A stretch of 64,000 bases of DNA from Gammaproteobacteria bacterium (lineage in GTDB: Bacteria; Pseudomonadota; Gammaproteobacteria; Enterobacterales; Neiellaceae): positions 26,269 through 90,268 of the forward strand of contig JAFOOX010000040.1 in assembly GCA_017425245.1 (NCBI GenBank), read 5' to 3'. The notes under the pieces are model-generated. The model did no database searches, had not been told where the DNA came from, and saw only the letters and a list, made by a program, of their open reading frames with translations. The translations under genes and the position numbers were made by a program. Positions 54,407-64,000 of this stretch are shown here, piece after piece; the stretch's first letter is position 1; every line of letters starts with the position of its first letter.

Positions 54407-55624
54407 ATGAGCACCGACAAGAATTTTAAACGTGTTGCCTTGGCCTACTCTGGCGGCCTCGATACTTCGGCCATCATCCCCTGGCTGAAAGAGAACTACG
54501 GCGGTTGCGAAGTGGTCGCGGTGGTGGCTGACGTCGGTCAGGAAGCCGAAGATCTGGAAGGCGTTGAAGCCAAGGCCCTGGCCTCTGGCGCCGTCGAATG
54601 CCATGTCATCGACTGCAAGGACGAGTTCGTCCGCGACTACGTCTACCCGACCCTGGCCGGTGCCGCCGTCTATGAAGGCACCTACCTGCTCGGTACCTCC
54701 ATGGCCCGTCCGATCATCGCCAAGTATCAGGTCGAAGTGGCCCTCAAGACCGGCTGTGACGCTCTTGCCCACGGCTGTACCGGCAAGGGCAACGATCAGG
54801 TGCGCTTCGAATCCACCTATGCTGCCCTCGCTCCGCATCTGCCGGTGATCGCGCCCTGGCGTGAGTGGACCATGCGTAGCCGCGAAGAGCTGCTCAACTA
54901 TCTGGCCGAGCGCAAGATCCCCTGCGCCGCCAGCCTCACCAAGATCTACAGCCGCGACGCCAACGCCTTCCACATCTCCACTGAAGGTGGCGAGTTGGAG
55001 AGCACCTGGAATCAGGCCGGCCCCAACTGCTGGACCTGGACCGTCAGCCCGGAAGAAGCCCCCAACACCCCTGAGCTGGTCACCGTCGGTGTCGAGCAGG
55101 GGCGGGTGGTCAGCGTCAACGGCGAAGCCCTGTCGCCGCTTGGCTGTCTGCAGGCGCTTAACGGCATTGGTGCCAAGCACGGCATCGGCCGCATCGACAT
55201 CACCGAAAACCGTCTGGTTGGCATGAAGAGCCGCGGCTGCTACGAAACCCCGGGCGGCACCATCATGGTCGCGGCGCTGCGCGCCATCGATGAGCTGGTG
55301 CTCGACAAGAGTGGCCGCAAGTTCCGCGACACCCTGTCGCTGGAGCTGGCACATCTGGTCTATGACGGCCGCTGGTACACCCCGCTCAAGGAGGCGCTGT
55401 TTGCCGCCACCGAAGTGTTCGCCCGCGATTGCAGCGGCGAAGTGGTGGTCAAGCTGTACAAAGGCACGGCCACGGCGGTGCAGAAGAAGTCGGCTGCCAG
55501 CCTCTATTCTGAGGCGTTCGCCACCTTCGGTGCCGATGAGGTCTACAACCAGAGCCATGCTGAAGGCTTCATCCGCCTTTATTCGCTGGCCACCCGCATC
55601 AAAGCACTGAAGCAGGAGAGCTAA
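54407..55624 (+). CDS. argG: Argininosuccinate synthase
   Basis: About 405 residues. ATP loop [15 protein letters not shown] at the N-terminus, [14 protein letters not shown], and APWREW and [16 protein letters not shown] typical of type I enzymes. It joins citrulline and aspartate using ATP. I started at ATG 54407 (GGTGGAA upstream); the open frame extends slightly further into argF. It ends two bases before argH. Confidence 0.97.
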   Translation: MSTDKNFKRVALAYSGGLDTSAIIPWLKENYGGCEVVAVVADVGQEAEDLEGVEAKALASGAVECHVIDCKDEFVRDYVYPTLAGAAVYEGTYLLGTSMARPIIAKYQVEVALKTGCDALAHGCTGKGNDQVRFESTYAALAPHLPVIAPWREWTMRSREELLNYLAERKIPCAASLTKIYSRDANAFHISTEGGELESTWNQAGPNCWTWTVSPEEAPNTPELVTVGVEQGRVVSVNGEALSPLGCLQALNGIGAKHGIGRIDITENRLVGMKSRGCYETPGGTIMVAALRAIDELVLDKSGRKFRDTLSLELAHLVYDGRWYTPLKEALFAATEVFARDCSGEVVVKLYKGTATAVQKKSAASLYSEAFATFGADEVYNQSHAEGFIRLYSLATRIKALKQES

Positions 55625-55626
55625 CG

Positions 55627-57561
55627 ATGGCACTTTGGGGTGGACGGTTCTCGCAGGCGGCGGATCAGCGCTTCAAGTCGTTCAACGACTCGCTGAAAGT
55701 GGATTATCGCCTGGCAGAGCAGGACATTCTGGGCTCCATCGCTTGGTCGCGGGCGTTGGTTGGCGCCAACGTGCTGACCACCGAGGAGCAGCAGCAGCTG
55801 GAAGAAGCACTGCTGACCTTGCGCGCCGAAGTGCAGGCCGATCCGGTGCAGATCCTGACCAGCAGCGCCGAGGACATCCATTCGTGGGTGGAAGGCAAAC
55901 TGATCGAACGGGTCGGCGATCTGGGCAAGAAGTTGCACACCGGCCGTAGCCGTAACGATCAGGTGGCCACCGATCTCAAGCTGTGGTGCAAGGATCAGGG
56001 CGAACACCTGTACGGCCTGCTGGTACAGCTGCAGCAGACGCTGGTGGAAGTGGCCGAGCGCGAATCGGAAACGGTGATGCCGGGCTACACCCACCTGCAG
56101 CGTGCCCAGCCGATCACCTTTGGTCACTGGTGTCTGGCCTATGTCGAGATGTTCGACCGTGACATCGGCCGCCTCAAGGATGCGATCCACCGCCTCGACA
56201 CCTGCCCGCTGGGTTCGGGGGCGCTGGCCGGTACCGCTTATCCGATCGATCGCGACCAGCTGGCCCATGATCTCGGCTTCCACCGCGCCACTCTTAACAG
56301 CCTCGATTCGGTATCGGATCGCGACCACGCCATTGAGCTGGTGGCCACCGCCGCTACCAGCATGATGCACCTGTCGCGCATGGCCGAAGACCTGATCTTC
56401 TTCAACACCGGCGAAGCGGGCTTCATCGAGCTGTCGGATCTGGTCACCTCCGGCTCGTCGCTGATGCCGCAGAAGAAGAACCCCGATTCGCTGGAGCTGA
56501 TCCGCGGCCGTGCCGGTCGAGTGTTCGGCCACTGGACCGGGCTGATGACGGTGATGAAGGGTTTGCCGCTGGCCTACAACAAGGACATGCAGGAAGACAA
56601 AGAGGGGCTATTTGACGCCCTCGACACTTGGGGTGACTGTCTGGAGATGGCCGCCCTGACCCTGTCCGGGGTCAAGGTCAACGCCGAGCGCACGTTGCAG
56701 GCGGCCCAGCAGGGTTACGCCAACGCCACCGAGCTGGCGGACTATCTGGTGGCCAAGGGGATCCCCTTCCGTCAGGCGCACCACATTGTCGGTGAAGTGG
56801 TGGTGGCGGCTATCAGCCGCAAGCTGCCGCTGGAGGAGCTGAGCCTCGCCGACCTGCAGGCGTTCTGCCCGCAGATCGATGAGGATGTCTTCCCTCACCT
56901 GACCATCGATGCCTGTTTGGCCAAGCGTGAAGTGGTGGGTGGCACCGGCCGCCGCCGCGTCGGTGAGGCCGTGGGTGGCCGCGCCGTGCAGCTCAAGCCG
57001 GAAGATATACAGCGCGGCCAGACCTTTGGTGGCACCGCCTATCGTCAGGTCAAGAGCGCGCTGGTCGAAGCGCAGCGCCGCCTTGATGCCCAGAAGGCCG
57101 AGGTGATGCGGGTGCGCAACGCCCGTCTGTCGGACCTTGATGCCATTGACCAGATCGTGACCTACTGGGCCAAAGTGGGCGAAAACCTGCCGCGCAGCCG
57201 TGATGATCTGGTTCGTAATATTTTTGATTTCGCCGTTGCCGAACACGAAGGTAAGGTGGTCGGGTGTGCCGCGTTGTACATCTACGGCACCGGTCTGGCC
57301 GAGATCCGCTCCCTCGGGGTGGATGTTGACCAACATGGCAATGGCCAGGGTCGCGCACTGGTGCAGTACATGCTGCAACGCGCCAAGGATCTGGAGCTCA
57401 AGCGGGTGATCGTGCTGACGCGCGTACCACTGTTCTTTGAACGCTTGGGATTCTCCTACACGAGCAAGGACCGGCTGCCGGAGAAGGTGATGAAGGACTG
57501 CGACATCTGCCCGAAACGGCATGCCTGCGATGAGGTCGCCATGGAAGTTCAGCTCGGATGA
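55627..57561 (+). CDS. argH: Argininosuccinate lyase fused to a GNAT acetyltransferase domain (ArgHA)
   Basis: 644 residues, longer than a normal argininosuccinate lyase (about 460). Residues 1-460 are [31 protein letters not shown]-type region, and signature [12 protein letters not shown] (about 274-285). Residues about 493-644 are a GNAT domain starting [17 protein letters not shown], with CoA loop [10 protein letters not shown] and [13 protein letters not shown], and a Cys-rich [10 protein letters not shown] stretch. The C-terminal domain resembles the ArgA (N-acetylglutamate synthase) acetyltransferase, as in ArgHA fusions of vibrios and relatives. If active, one polypeptide catalyses the first and last arginine steps, with a short linker at 460-492. 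It ends the operon before a terminator. Confidence 0.94.
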   Translation: MALWGGRFSQAADQRFKSFNDSLKVDYRLAEQDILGSIAWSRALVGANVLTTEEQQQLEEALLTLRAEVQADPVQILTSSAEDIHSWVEGKLIERVGDLGKKLHTGRSRNDQVATDLKLWCKDQGEHLYGLLVQLQQTLVEVAERESETVMPGYTHLQRAQPITFGHWCLAYVEMFDRDIGRLKDAIHRLDTCPLGSGALAGTAYPIDRDQLAHDLGFHRATLNSLDSVSDRDHAIELVATAATSMMHLSRMAEDLIFFNTGEAGFIELSDLVTSGSSLMPQKKNPDSLELIRGRAGRVFGHWTGLMTVMKGLPLAYNKDMQEDKEGLFDALDTWGDCLEMAALTLSGVKVNAERTLQAAQQGYANATELADYLVAKGIPFRQAHHIVGEVVVAAISRKLPLEELSLADLQAFCPQIDEDVFPHLTIDACLAKREVVGGTGRRRVGEAVGGRAVQLKPEDIQRGQTFGGTAYRQVKSALVEAQRRLDAQKAEVMRVRNARLSDLDAIDQIVTYWAKVGENLPRSRDDLVRNIFDFAVAEHEGKVVGCAALYIYGTGLAEIRSLGVDVDQHGNGQGRALVQYMLQRAKDLELKRVIVLTRVPLFFERLGFSYTSKDRLPEKVMKDCDICPKRHACDEVAMEVQLG

Positions 57562-57619
57562 GCTGAGAGGCGTTCTCTCTGGAGATAGGCGGAGAGGCAA
57601 CTCTCGCCAACCACCCGTT

Positions 57620-57648
57620 GCCCCCGGTACCCCCGGGGGCCTTTTTTT
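57620..57648 (+). terminator. Terminator of the arginine operon
   Basis: CCCCCGG at 57621-57627 and CCGGGGG at 57633-57639 with a five-base loop, followed by CC and seven T. It lies about 60 bases beyond the argH stop. Confidence 0.93.
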
Positions 57649-57728
57649 GGGTGATGGTTAATGGCCAAAGTCTGGCGCTGACCCACTGATCTATGCTTGT
57701 TTCAGACAAAGGCGCAAGGAGAGCGGGC

Positions 57729-58457
57729 ATGAGCAGGTGGTGGATGCTGTTGCTGTGGCTCATGCCGTCGTGGATTGTGGCTCAGCCGTTACCGCCGCTA
57801 TTGTTGACCACCCACGAGATGCCGCCGTATTCCATGCGAGAGGGATTGGGCGCCACTGGGCTGGCGGCCCGTCGCGTCGATTGTGCTCTGCAGGCGATGC
57901 AGCAGCCCTTCCAGCTGCGGCTGTTGCCGTGGAAACGTGCCCAGCATGAAGTTCAACTCGGTCGGGCAGACGGCTTTTTCGCTGGTGCCCGCAATGTCGA
58001 ACGCGATGGCTATGCGGTGGCCTCGGCGGTGATTGCGCCTCAGCAGTGGACCTGGTTTCAGCGAGCGGGGGCAACCGTCCATCCTGACGATCCGGATTTT
58101 CGTTTCCGCGCCATTGTGGCTAGTTTTCTCGGTGCAGCCATGTACGACCATCTCAAGCAACAGGGTTATCCCGGCTTGATGCAGGCCCGCGATATGGATC
58201 AGCTGATTGATTGGCTACTAACCGGTAAGGTAGATGCGGTGATGGCCGCCGATCTGGTGATGGCCTACCACCTGCAGCGTCGTGGTGTGGGTTCCAACCT
58301 CATCGCCACTCCTTACCGAGACAAACCTCTGGTGGTCTATTTCAGCAAAACCTTGGTGGCGGCAAACCCAGGTTTTCTGCCCCGCTTCAACGAGGCGGTA
58401 GCAAACTGTATCGCGGATGAAGCAGATCAGTCAGGCGGACCGGAGCTGCAACTGTAA
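57729..58457 (+). CDS. Periplasmic amino-acid-type solute-binding protein
   Basis: About 242 residues. Signal peptide with SRWWMLLLWLMPSWIVAQP and likely cleavage near AQ-PLPP. The mature part resembles SBP_bac_3 proteins: LLTTHEMPPYSMREGLGATG, then LLPWKRAQHEVQLGRADGFF and the second-lobe MDQLIDWLLTGKVDAVMAAD. ABC permease genes are not next to it, so it may act as a receptor partner or an orphan binding protein; the chemoreceptor gene is convergent, not co-transcribed. AAGGAG lies eight bases before the ATG. Confidence 0.85.
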   Translation: MSRWWMLLLWLMPSWIVAQPLPPLLLTTHEMPPYSMREGLGATGLAARRVDCALQAMQQPFQLRLLPWKRAQHEVQLGRADGFFAGARNVERDGYAVASAVIAPQQWTWFQRAGATVHPDDPDFRFRAIVASFLGAAMYDHLKQQGYPGLMQARDMDQLIDWLLTGKVDAVMAADLVMAYHLQRRGVGSNLIATPYRDKPLVVYFSKTLVAANPGFLPRFNEAVANCIADEADQSGGPELQL

Positions 58458-58494
58458 CAGGGCAAACGCCAGCCCCTTCGCGATCGGCCACCGC

Positions 58495-60099
58495 TCAGCG
58501 TAAGCGAAACCCTTTCACCAGCCGGTCAAGGGTATTAGCCAGAGCCACCAGCTGGGCGCTGATCTGGCGGTCGTGGGCGATGGTGTCGCGGCCGCTGGCG
58601 GCCAGATCGCGAATGCTGGTGATCTGCTCGCTCATTTCGGCTACTGCCGAACTTTGCTGACGAGCCGCTACTGCGACCTGAGACCCAAGATTGGCGATCA
58701 ACTCAACCTCGCTGGCCATCTGCCGCAGCTCGCTGGCGATTTCGCTCATAGACTGTTCGACGCTGGCCGCCTCCTGACTGGCCTTGGCCATGCCACCGGT
58801 GGTGGCGCTGGCCCCCTGCTGTACCCGCTCAATGAGGGTGCGGATATCGCTGGTGGCGCTCTGGGTGCGGGTGGCCAGGGTGCGCACCTCGTCGGCGACC
58901 ACGGCGAAACCGCGCCCCTGTTCACCAGCCCGCGCCGCTTCGATGGCGGCGTTGAGGGCCAGCAGGTTGGTTTGCTCGGCGATGGTGGCGATAGTGGTAA
59001 CGATGGCGCTCATCTCGGCGGCGCGCCGGTCTAGTTCGGCCAGCCTGGCTGCGCTGCCCTGCATCTCCTGGTTGAGCGAGGTAAGGGCGATGACGGCCGC
59101 TTCGGCATGATGTTCACCCTGCTCGGTCAGGGTGCGGGCAATGGCCAAACGGCTGGCGGTTTGGTCAGCCAGACCGGCTACCTCGCCTGCGCTGGCATCC
59201 ATCTCAACCATGGCGCTGGCGACGGTGGTGGTGCCGTCGGCAATCCGATTAATGGTCTGATCAGCCTGCTCGGCACTCTGCTGAACTTCCTGGGCGCACT
59301 GCTGCACTCGGCCGCTCTCTTCACCTGCGGCGCTCAATCCCTCACGACAGCGGCCCAGCAGCTGTTGCACGGCGCGGCCGGCAACCCCTAGCTCATCGTT
59401 GCTGTCTGCAACTGGCAGCGGGCGCAGGTCGGCATCGCGTGAGGCGCTGGCCAAAGCGTCGCCCAGCTGGGTCAAGGGTACGGCCACAGTGCGATTGATC
59501 CACCACCACAGGGCGAATACGCCAACAGTGAAGATGCCGGCCAATGCCAGGCCAAGGTGCCACAGACTGTCATTCATGGCGGTATCGGCAGCCGCCAGCG
59601 AGAAACTGATCCGCACAGCGCCGCCAATGTCGCCCTCTTTGCTGGTGGCATGGCAGGAGAGGCAGTTGACCTGCCCATGGTTGGCGGTCATCACCAATGG
59701 CCGCATCAGGGTCAGGTGGCGTTCGCCATTCGTTTCACTCACCAGCACCTGACGCTCGCCGGCCAGTGCTTTGCGGTCCAGTTCATCCATTGGGGCAACC
59801 TGCTGACCCGGGCCAAACATGGCGCTGATTGCCTCCCCCCGGATCACCCGCGCTTCGCTCAATCCCGCCTGCTCAACCAGTTTGTTGCGCAACATTTCGC
59901 TTTGGCTGGTGGCCCCGCCCAGCATCAAGGTATTGAGCGCCTCGAAGTAGGTTTCGGCCATGGCGGTCGCCTTGGCTTCGGCCAAGGTCAGGGTCAGGGC
60001 CTGCTGGCGCTGGTGGCTGATCAACAGCGTGGCAGCCAGCAGCAGCAGGCCAAAGGCCAGCAGCAGCAGCGCAATGCGGGTCGCGAGGCGGTGACTCAT
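58495..60099 (-). CDS. Chemoreceptor with a CxxCH haem-type sensor (DUF3365)
   Basis: About 534 residues. TM1 at the N-terminus ([19 protein letters not shown]), a periplasmic DUF3365/Tll0287-like domain (about 30-180) with CxxCH in NCLSCHATS (Cys146, Cys149, His150), TM2 at about 180-205, HAMP, and a signalling domain with [20 protein letters not shown]. The CxxCH motif normally binds c-type haem covalently, so the receptor probably senses redox state, oxygen or a small gas. I chose ATG 60099 (AGGA eight bases upstream) over ATG 60108. Transcribed opposite to the solute-binding protein and toxin genes. Confidence 0.9.
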   Translation of the reverse strand: MSHRLATRIALLLLAFGLLLLAATLLISHQRQQALTLTLAEAKATAMAETYFEALNTLMLGGATSQSEMLRNKLVEQAGLSEARVIRGEAISAMFGPGQQVAPMDELDRKALAGERQVLVSETNGERHLTLMRPLVMTANHGQVNCLSCHATSKEGDIGGAVRISFSLAAADTAMNDSLWHLGLALAGIFTVGVFALWWWINRTVAVPLTQLGDALASASRDADLRPLPVADSNDELGVAGRAVQQLLGRCREGLSAAGEESGRVQQCAQEVQQSAEQADQTINRIADGTTTVASAMVEMDASAGEVAGLADQTASRLAIARTLTEQGEHHAEAAVIALTSLNQEMQGSAARLAELDRRAAEMSAIVTTIATIAEQTNLLALNAAIEAARAGEQGRGFAVVADEVRTLATRTQSATSDIRTLIERVQQGASATTGGMAKASQEAASVEQSMSEIASELRQMASEVELIANLGSQVAVAARQQSSAVAEMSEQITSIRDLAASGRDTIAHDRQISAQLVALANTLDRLVKGFRLR

Positions 60100-60252
60100 G
60101 GGCGGCATCCTGCTCGTTATGCATTCGCAGTATAGAAGAGCTGCTTTTTTTCGCTAAAACGGGAAAAACAGACGCTGGATGTTTTCTCCTGTAGCGATGC
60201 GATTTAAGCTACGCGCGGTAACTTGTTCCTCTCAAGTCGCAAGGAGCGCATC

Positions 60253-60978
60253 ATGAGACAGGTCGTTTCACCCCCACCCGTTATTCCCTCCCCCCGTCCA
60301 TCCAACCCAACTGCGTTGGAGCTGGCGATCCATCGCTTTGAACATCAGGCCAAGGTCTACCATTACGAGAAAGTCAAGTTGGCCAAAGCCACTGGTCAAC
60401 CCGGTGAGATCTCCAAGGCTCGCGCCAAGCTTGACCGCGACTGGCAACATCTGCAGCGCGAGCGCATCAGGATCGCCACGCACGCACAATTAGCGCTTGA
60501 TTTGGAGAATTACCGGGCGTCGGCGCAAGAAAAAACCGTGGCGATGCTCGCTGATGAGCCACATCATCCGACGAGGCAGTTGGCTCGCAATCTCACTGCA
60601 GTTGGGGAGCCTAAGCCCAGTCTCGATCACGACCCACACCACATCATAATGGGCAAGGGTCGCTTCCTCGCGCTTCGCATGATGCAAGTTCGGCTATCTC
60701 TACACCTTCACAACATGGGGATAAATGATCCCATTAACGGGGTATGGCTCCCGCGCACGAGGACGGATAAGGGGCATTGGGCGACACCCGAGGCACCAGC
60801 ACACAAAGAACTCCATGGATTCAACTATGAAGCTTGGATCGTAAGACAATTCCGGGACATTAAAATGTCAAAGCAACGGTTCGTGAACCGGCTGCGCGAC
60901 GTGAAAATAAAGCTGCAATTTGGCGGGCACCCGGCTGATATTGTGCAACCCAAGAATCCGAGCTGGAGTGGCGAATGA
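60253..60978 (+). CDS. AHH-type nuclease toxin (candidate)
   Basis: About 241 residues. The first 120 residues are a Pro-rich and helical region; the C-terminal part has SLDHDPHHIIMGKGRF and the NMGINDPINGVWLP stretch followed by HKELHGFNYEAWI, which match AHH/HNH-fold toxin nucleases of polymorphic toxin systems. The two His of the DPHH motif (129-130) are likely active-site residues. No signal peptide is seen, so delivery would need another route (for example type VI), and there is no VgrG, PAAR or Rhs part in the same protein. ATG 60253 has AAGGAG upstream. It overlaps the next gene by four bases. Confidence 0.8.
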   Translation: MRQVVSPPPVIPSPRPSNPTALELAIHRFEHQAKVYHYEKVKLAKATGQPGEISKARAKLDRDWQHLQRERIRIATHAQLALDLENYRASAQEKTVAMLADEPHHPTRQLARNLTAVGEPKPSLDHDPHHIIMGKGRFLALRMMQVRLSLHLHNMGINDPINGVWLPRTRTDKGHWATPEAPAHKELHGFNYEAWIVRQFRDIKMSKQRFVNRLRDVKIKLQFGGHPADIVQPKNPSWSGE

Positions 60979-61553
60979 TGACTTCTGCATATCAACTCAA
61001 AAGAGTCCCTGAGCGCTTTTTTGAGGGACAAACAGATCTACTCACGCTGGCCAGGCAACTTGGCGACGAAAATCTCGTTGAACGGCTTTTGATGTGTCCG
61101 CACATGAACGAGCCGATGCAGCCGTTCTGGGGGGATGTCACGGATAGCTGGCATCAACTGTCGATGACAAGCTCAGAAAAGCCGGACATCTCACTCTGGA
61201 ATGCCGGCTGCCTACTCCTGGGCCAGCGGGCGCATCAGGTGTTGCGCCTTCACTTGACCGCCGATGGTGAGTTCTTGCCAATCACCGTGGACGGCGAACC
61301 CATGCACGTCTTCAACTGCCTGATGTGGGGCAAAGAGGACATGAGCCTCACGGAGAAGGCCTATCTGGATGGCTACGAGGACGGCATAGCAACCTTGGCA
61401 TTTGACGAAGCTGACGTGGCTGAAAAAATGATCTTCAAGTCAAAACTTGAGGCTGGCGCCACGCTCTATGCGTCGGCAAAGTTCAAAGCACTGGTCGAGC
61501 GGTCGGGTTTGCAAGGTGTACGCTTTGATGCTGATCTGATGGACCCGTTCTGA
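60975..61553 (+). CDS. Imm11-like (DUF1629) immunity protein candidate
   Basis: 192 residues, with EQTDLLTLA-type beginning (FFEGQTDLLTLARQLGDENL), a central HLTADGEFLPITVDGEPMHV and FNCLMWGKEDMSLTE stretch, and a C-terminal end LYASAKFKALVERSGLQGVR typical of Imm11/DUF1629 proteins, which neutralise polymorphic toxins. The ATG overlaps the toxin stop (ATGA), so the pair is translationally coupled. The role is inferred mainly from position and family resemblance. GC is lower than in the surrounding genes, in line with mobility. Confidence 0.72.
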   Translation: MMTSAYQLKRVPERFFEGQTDLLTLARQLGDENLVERLLMCPHMNEPMQPFWGDVTDSWHQLSMTSSEKPDISLWNAGCLLLGQRAHQVLRLHLTADGEFLPITVDGEPMHVFNCLMWGKEDMSLTEKAYLDGYEDGIATLAFDEADVAEKMIFKSKLEAGATLYASAKFKALVERSGLQGVRFDADLMDPF

Positions 61554-61761
61554 GCCGACGATGAGGGAGCGTTCAGCTTGGGTTGCCCGCCACTCGGCCG
61601 GGCTGAAGGGCTTAGAGCGTCAATCACCTGAATGATCTTTCGCTCAACGGCCAACCTATATAGCGCCATCAGCAGACCGCCAGAGCTGTAGCAACGGCCA
61701 GTGGCGCCTGTTATGCCTTGGCTCACAGGGCTACAATGACCGGCCCAGCCAGGAGCATTTG

Positions 61762-63780
61762 ATGTCGTTAAACCCCCAGCAGCGTGAAGCGGTGGACTAT
61801 GTCACCGGCCCGTGTCTGGTGCTGGCCGGCGCCGGCAGCGGCAAGACCCGGGTGATCATCACCAAGATCGCCCATCTGGTGCAGCAGTGCGGCCTGCCGG
61901 CGCGCCAGATCGTGGCCGTCACCTTTACCAACAAGGCCGCGCGCGAGATGAAAGAGCGGGTGGCCAAGGTGCTGGGCAAGGCCGAAGCGCGCGGTTTGAC
62001 CATCAGCACCTTTCATACCCTGGGCCTCAAGCTGCTGAAAAAAGAGCACAGTCTGGTCGGGCTGAAAAAGGGCTTCTCGCTGTTTGACGAGCATGACTCC
62101 GGCCAGCTGCTGCGGGCGCTGGGCGCCGACTGGTTTGGCGACGACAAGGCCCGCCATCAGGCAGCGCAGCTGGCGATCAGCAACTGGAAGAACGATCTGG
62201 TGCTGCCGGCTGAAGCCAAATCGCGCGCCAAGGATGACGAGATGCTGTTGCAGGCGCAGCTCTATGACGCCTATGTGCGCCACCTTAAGGCCTATAACGC
62301 CGTCGATTTTGACGACCTGATCCTGCTGCCCAGCCTGCTGCTCAAAGAGCACGCCATGGTGCGCGAGCGCTGGCAGCAGAAGGTGCGCTACCTGCTGGTG
62401 GATGAATATCAGGACACCAACGCCAGCCAGTATCAGCTGATCAAGCTGCTGGTCGGTTACCACCGCCGCTTTACCGTGGTCGGTGATGATGATCAGTCGA
62501 TCTACAGCTGGCGCGGCGCCCGGCCGGAAAATCTGGCCGAGCTGCAGTCCGACTTCCCGGAGCTCAAAGTAATCAAGCTGGAGCACAACTACCGCTCCTG
62601 CGGCCGCATCCTGCATGCCGCCAACATCTTGATTGCCAACAACCCGCACCTGTTCGACAAGCAGCTCAAGGCCGCCAGCGGTGACTATGGCCTGCCGCTC
62701 AAGGTGTTGATGGCCAACGGCGAAGAGCATGAAGCCGAGCGGGTGGTGGCCGAGATTATCGGCCACCGCTTCGTCAACCAAGGCCAGTTCAACGACTACG
62801 CCGTGCTTTACCGAGGCAACCATCAGGCGCGGGTGGTGGAGCAGGCGCTGATCAAGAGCCGCATCCCCTACCGCATCTCCGGCGGCACCAGCTTCTTCAG
62901 CCGTGCCGAGATCAAGGATGTGATGGCCTACCTGCGGCTGGTGGTTAACCCCGATGACGACGCCGCCTTCCTGCGCGTGGTCAACGTGCCGCGCCGCGAG
63001 ATCGGCCCGGCGACGCTGGAGAAGCTCGGTGAGCTGGCCCACGCCAAGGGCTGCTCACTATTTGCCGCCGCCTTTGAGCCGGAGCTGGCCAGCCAGATCA
63101 GCAGCCGCCCGGCCGCCGCGCTGGACGCCTTTGTGCGGCTGCTGGTGGAGATCGCCGATGAGTGCGAGCGCGCCGAGCCCATTGCCGCCCTGCGCCGGCT
63201 GATCCGCGATATCCACTACGACCAGTGGCTGCAGCAGGAGGCCTCGACGGTCAAGGCCGCCGAGATGCGGATGAAGAACGTCTCCGAGCTCTATCGCTGG
63301 ATCACCGGCATGTTGAACGGCGACGATCTCGATGAGCCAATGACCCTGCATGAGGTGGTCAACCGGCTGATGCTGCGCGACATGCTCGAGCGCGGCAACA
63401 GCGACAAAGAGGCCGATCAGGTGCAGCTGATGACCCTGCACGCCGCCAAGGGGCTGGAGTTCCCGGTGGTGTTTATGATCGGCATGGAGGAGGGGCTGCT
63501 GCCTCACCAGAGCAGCATCGATCTCGACCAGATCGACGAAGAGCGGCGGCTGGCCTATGTCGGCATCACCCGCGCCCAGCGCGAGCTGGTGTTCACCCTG
63601 TGCCGCGAACGGCGCCAGTACGGCGAGCTGATCCGCCCGGTGCCCAGCCGCTTTTTGCAGGAGCTGCCGCAGGATGATCTCGACTACGAGGGTAAAGCCA
63701 CCCAGCGCACTGAGGATGAACGGCGCACTAAAGGCGTGGCCATGGCGGGGCGGTTGTTGGCGATGCTGGATAAGAAGTAA
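61762..63780 (+). CDS. rep: ATP-dependent DNA helicase Rep
   Basis: About 672 residues, UvrD/Rep superfamily. Walker [11 protein letters not shown] near residue 25, [22 protein letters not shown], Walker [27 protein letters not shown], then LEHNYRS and the C-terminal motif [13 protein letters not shown]. It has Rep's length (about 670) rather than UvrD's. It unwinds DNA at stalled forks in the 3'-to-5' direction. I took ATG 61762 (AGGAG six bases before) rather than the TTG at 61759. Confidence 0.95.
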   Translation: MSLNPQQREAVDYVTGPCLVLAGAGSGKTRVIITKIAHLVQQCGLPARQIVAVTFTNKAAREMKERVAKVLGKAEARGLTISTFHTLGLKLLKKEHSLVGLKKGFSLFDEHDSGQLLRALGADWFGDDKARHQAAQLAISNWKNDLVLPAEAKSRAKDDEMLLQAQLYDAYVRHLKAYNAVDFDDLILLPSLLLKEHAMVRERWQQKVRYLLVDEYQDTNASQYQLIKLLVGYHRRFTVVGDDDQSIYSWRGARPENLAELQSDFPELKVIKLEHNYRSCGRILHAANILIANNPHLFDKQLKAASGDYGLPLKVLMANGEEHEAERVVAEIIGHRFVNQGQFNDYAVLYRGNHQARVVEQALIKSRIPYRISGGTSFFSRAEIKDVMAYLRLVVNPDDDAAFLRVVNVPRREIGPATLEKLGELAHAKGCSLFAAAFEPELASQISSRPAAALDAFVRLLVEIADECERAEPIAALRRLIRDIHYDQWLQQEASTVKAAEMRMKNVSELYRWITGMLNGDDLDEPMTLHEVVNRLMLRDMLERGNSDKEADQVQLMTLHAAKGLEFPVVFMIGMEEGLLPHQSSIDLDQIDEERRLAYVGITRAQRELVFTLCRERRQYGELIRPVPSRFLQELPQDDLDYEGKATQRTEDERRTKGVAMAGRLLAMLDKK

Positions 63781-64000
63781 CGGGGGCAGGCGGCCCTGAC
63801 CTCGCCCCTGCTGGGCGGCAGCTAGGTGCCCCTGCGGGGCGGCAGCATGCGAGGTTGCCCACCTCGTGCTGGGGCACTTGAGTGAAATGCCGCTGCGCGG
63901 GCCAAATGCGGCTGCGCCGCTGCGTGGCCCGTTCGCCCTGAGCCTGTCGAAGGGCTGTGAATGCCCTGTAGCCAACTGCGTTGGCGATGCGGCTGCGCCG
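63781..64000. other. Repeat-rich right edge
   Basis: No gene. Near-duplicated CTGGGCGGCAGCTAGGTGCC and CTGCGGGGCGGCAGC units at 63810-63846, and repeated ATGCGGCTGCGCCG units at 63906-63919 and 63987-64000, with a variant ATGCCGCTGCGCGG at 63888. A REP-like palindrome lies at 63931-63955. The segment looks like a dispersed-repeat array that continues off the window. Confidence 0.6.
63931..63955. repeat. REP-like palindrome
   Basis: GTTCGCCCTGAGCCTGTCGAAGGGC, with GCCCT and AGGGC ends that can form a hairpin. Similar GTTCGCCCTGAGCTTGTCGAAGGG-type palindromes are widely scattered in bacterial genomes; their role is unclear. Confidence 0.6.

Noticed and set aside
54200..55633. Minus-strand open frame of 477 codons opposite argG
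   Set aside because: Shadow of the argG coding strand, without a ribosome site or family features.
57729..60099. Solute-binding protein and haem chemoreceptor as one sensing operon
   Set aside because: They are convergent with separate promoters, so no co-transcription can be claimed.
61768..63042. Minus-strand open frame of 424 codons opposite rep
   Set aside because: Antisense shadow of a conserved helicase gene.

Overview
The window is GC-rich bacterial chromosome, most likely from a gammaproteobacterium near the Vibrionales/Aeromonadales/Alteromonadales. The pointers are ppc next to argCBFG-argH, an argH gene with a C-terminal acetyltransferase (ArgHA) domain, RraA, Rep helicase and HU. 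I cannot name the genus. Genes are dense and often overlap through ATGA or TGATG junctions. There are no rRNA genes, and I recognised no tRNA genes or CRISPR array.

Positions 1-36,000 are an exosortase-A (XrtA/PEP-CTERM type) exopolysaccharide locus. The left arm holds the end of the sensor kinase PrsK, the sigma-54 activator PrsR, the TPR lipoprotein PrsT, an XrtA-type polysaccharide deacetylase, and exosortase A fused to an EpsI domain with a full Cys/Arg/His triad. A run of glycosyltransferases and a second deacetylase follows. The centre (about 12.35-27.6 kb) has visibly lower GC and encodes the strain-specific part: a Wzy-like polymerase/ligase, a Wzx-like flippase, more glycosyltransferases, a GNAT plus CelD-like acyltransferase, a TupA-like ATP-grasp protein, two secreted proteins of unclear role, and a membrane O-acyltransferase beside a frameshifted SGNH esterase. 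The right arm returns to high GC and holds the assembly and export machinery: initiating sugar-phosphate transferase, outer-membrane export lipoprotein, chain-length protein, tyrosine autokinase, TIGR03016-type beta-barrel and TIGR03015-type ATPase. It ends in a strong terminator. No protein with a recognisable PEP-CTERM tail is encoded here, so the sorted substrates must lie elsewhere.

Positions 36,000-48,700 hold mixed genes: a c-di-GMP phosphodiesterase response regulator, a glycerate-kinase-like protein with RraA, a PAP2 phosphatase overlapping an MJ1255-type glycosyltransferase, a KdsD-type arabinose-5-phosphate isomerase, a ThiF-like enzyme overlapping an exosortase-associated N-acyltransferase, a chemoreceptor, HU and a DUF4139 protein.

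Positions 48,700-57,650 hold ppc and, divergently, the arginine operon argC-argB-argF-argG-argH(A), with a candidate ArgR site between them and a strong terminator at the end. The right end carries a periplasmic solute-binding protein, a chemoreceptor with a CxxCH haem motif, an orphan AHH nuclease toxin with an Imm11-like immunity partner, Rep helicase, and a repeat-rich right edge.

The parts form a plausible whole. PrsK/PrsR would control the cell-surface programme, and the two arms would build and export the glycan that defines the XrtA surface compartment. The acyltransferase, esterase, deacetylases and CelD-like enzyme would decorate it, and exosortase A would process proteins destined for the same surface.
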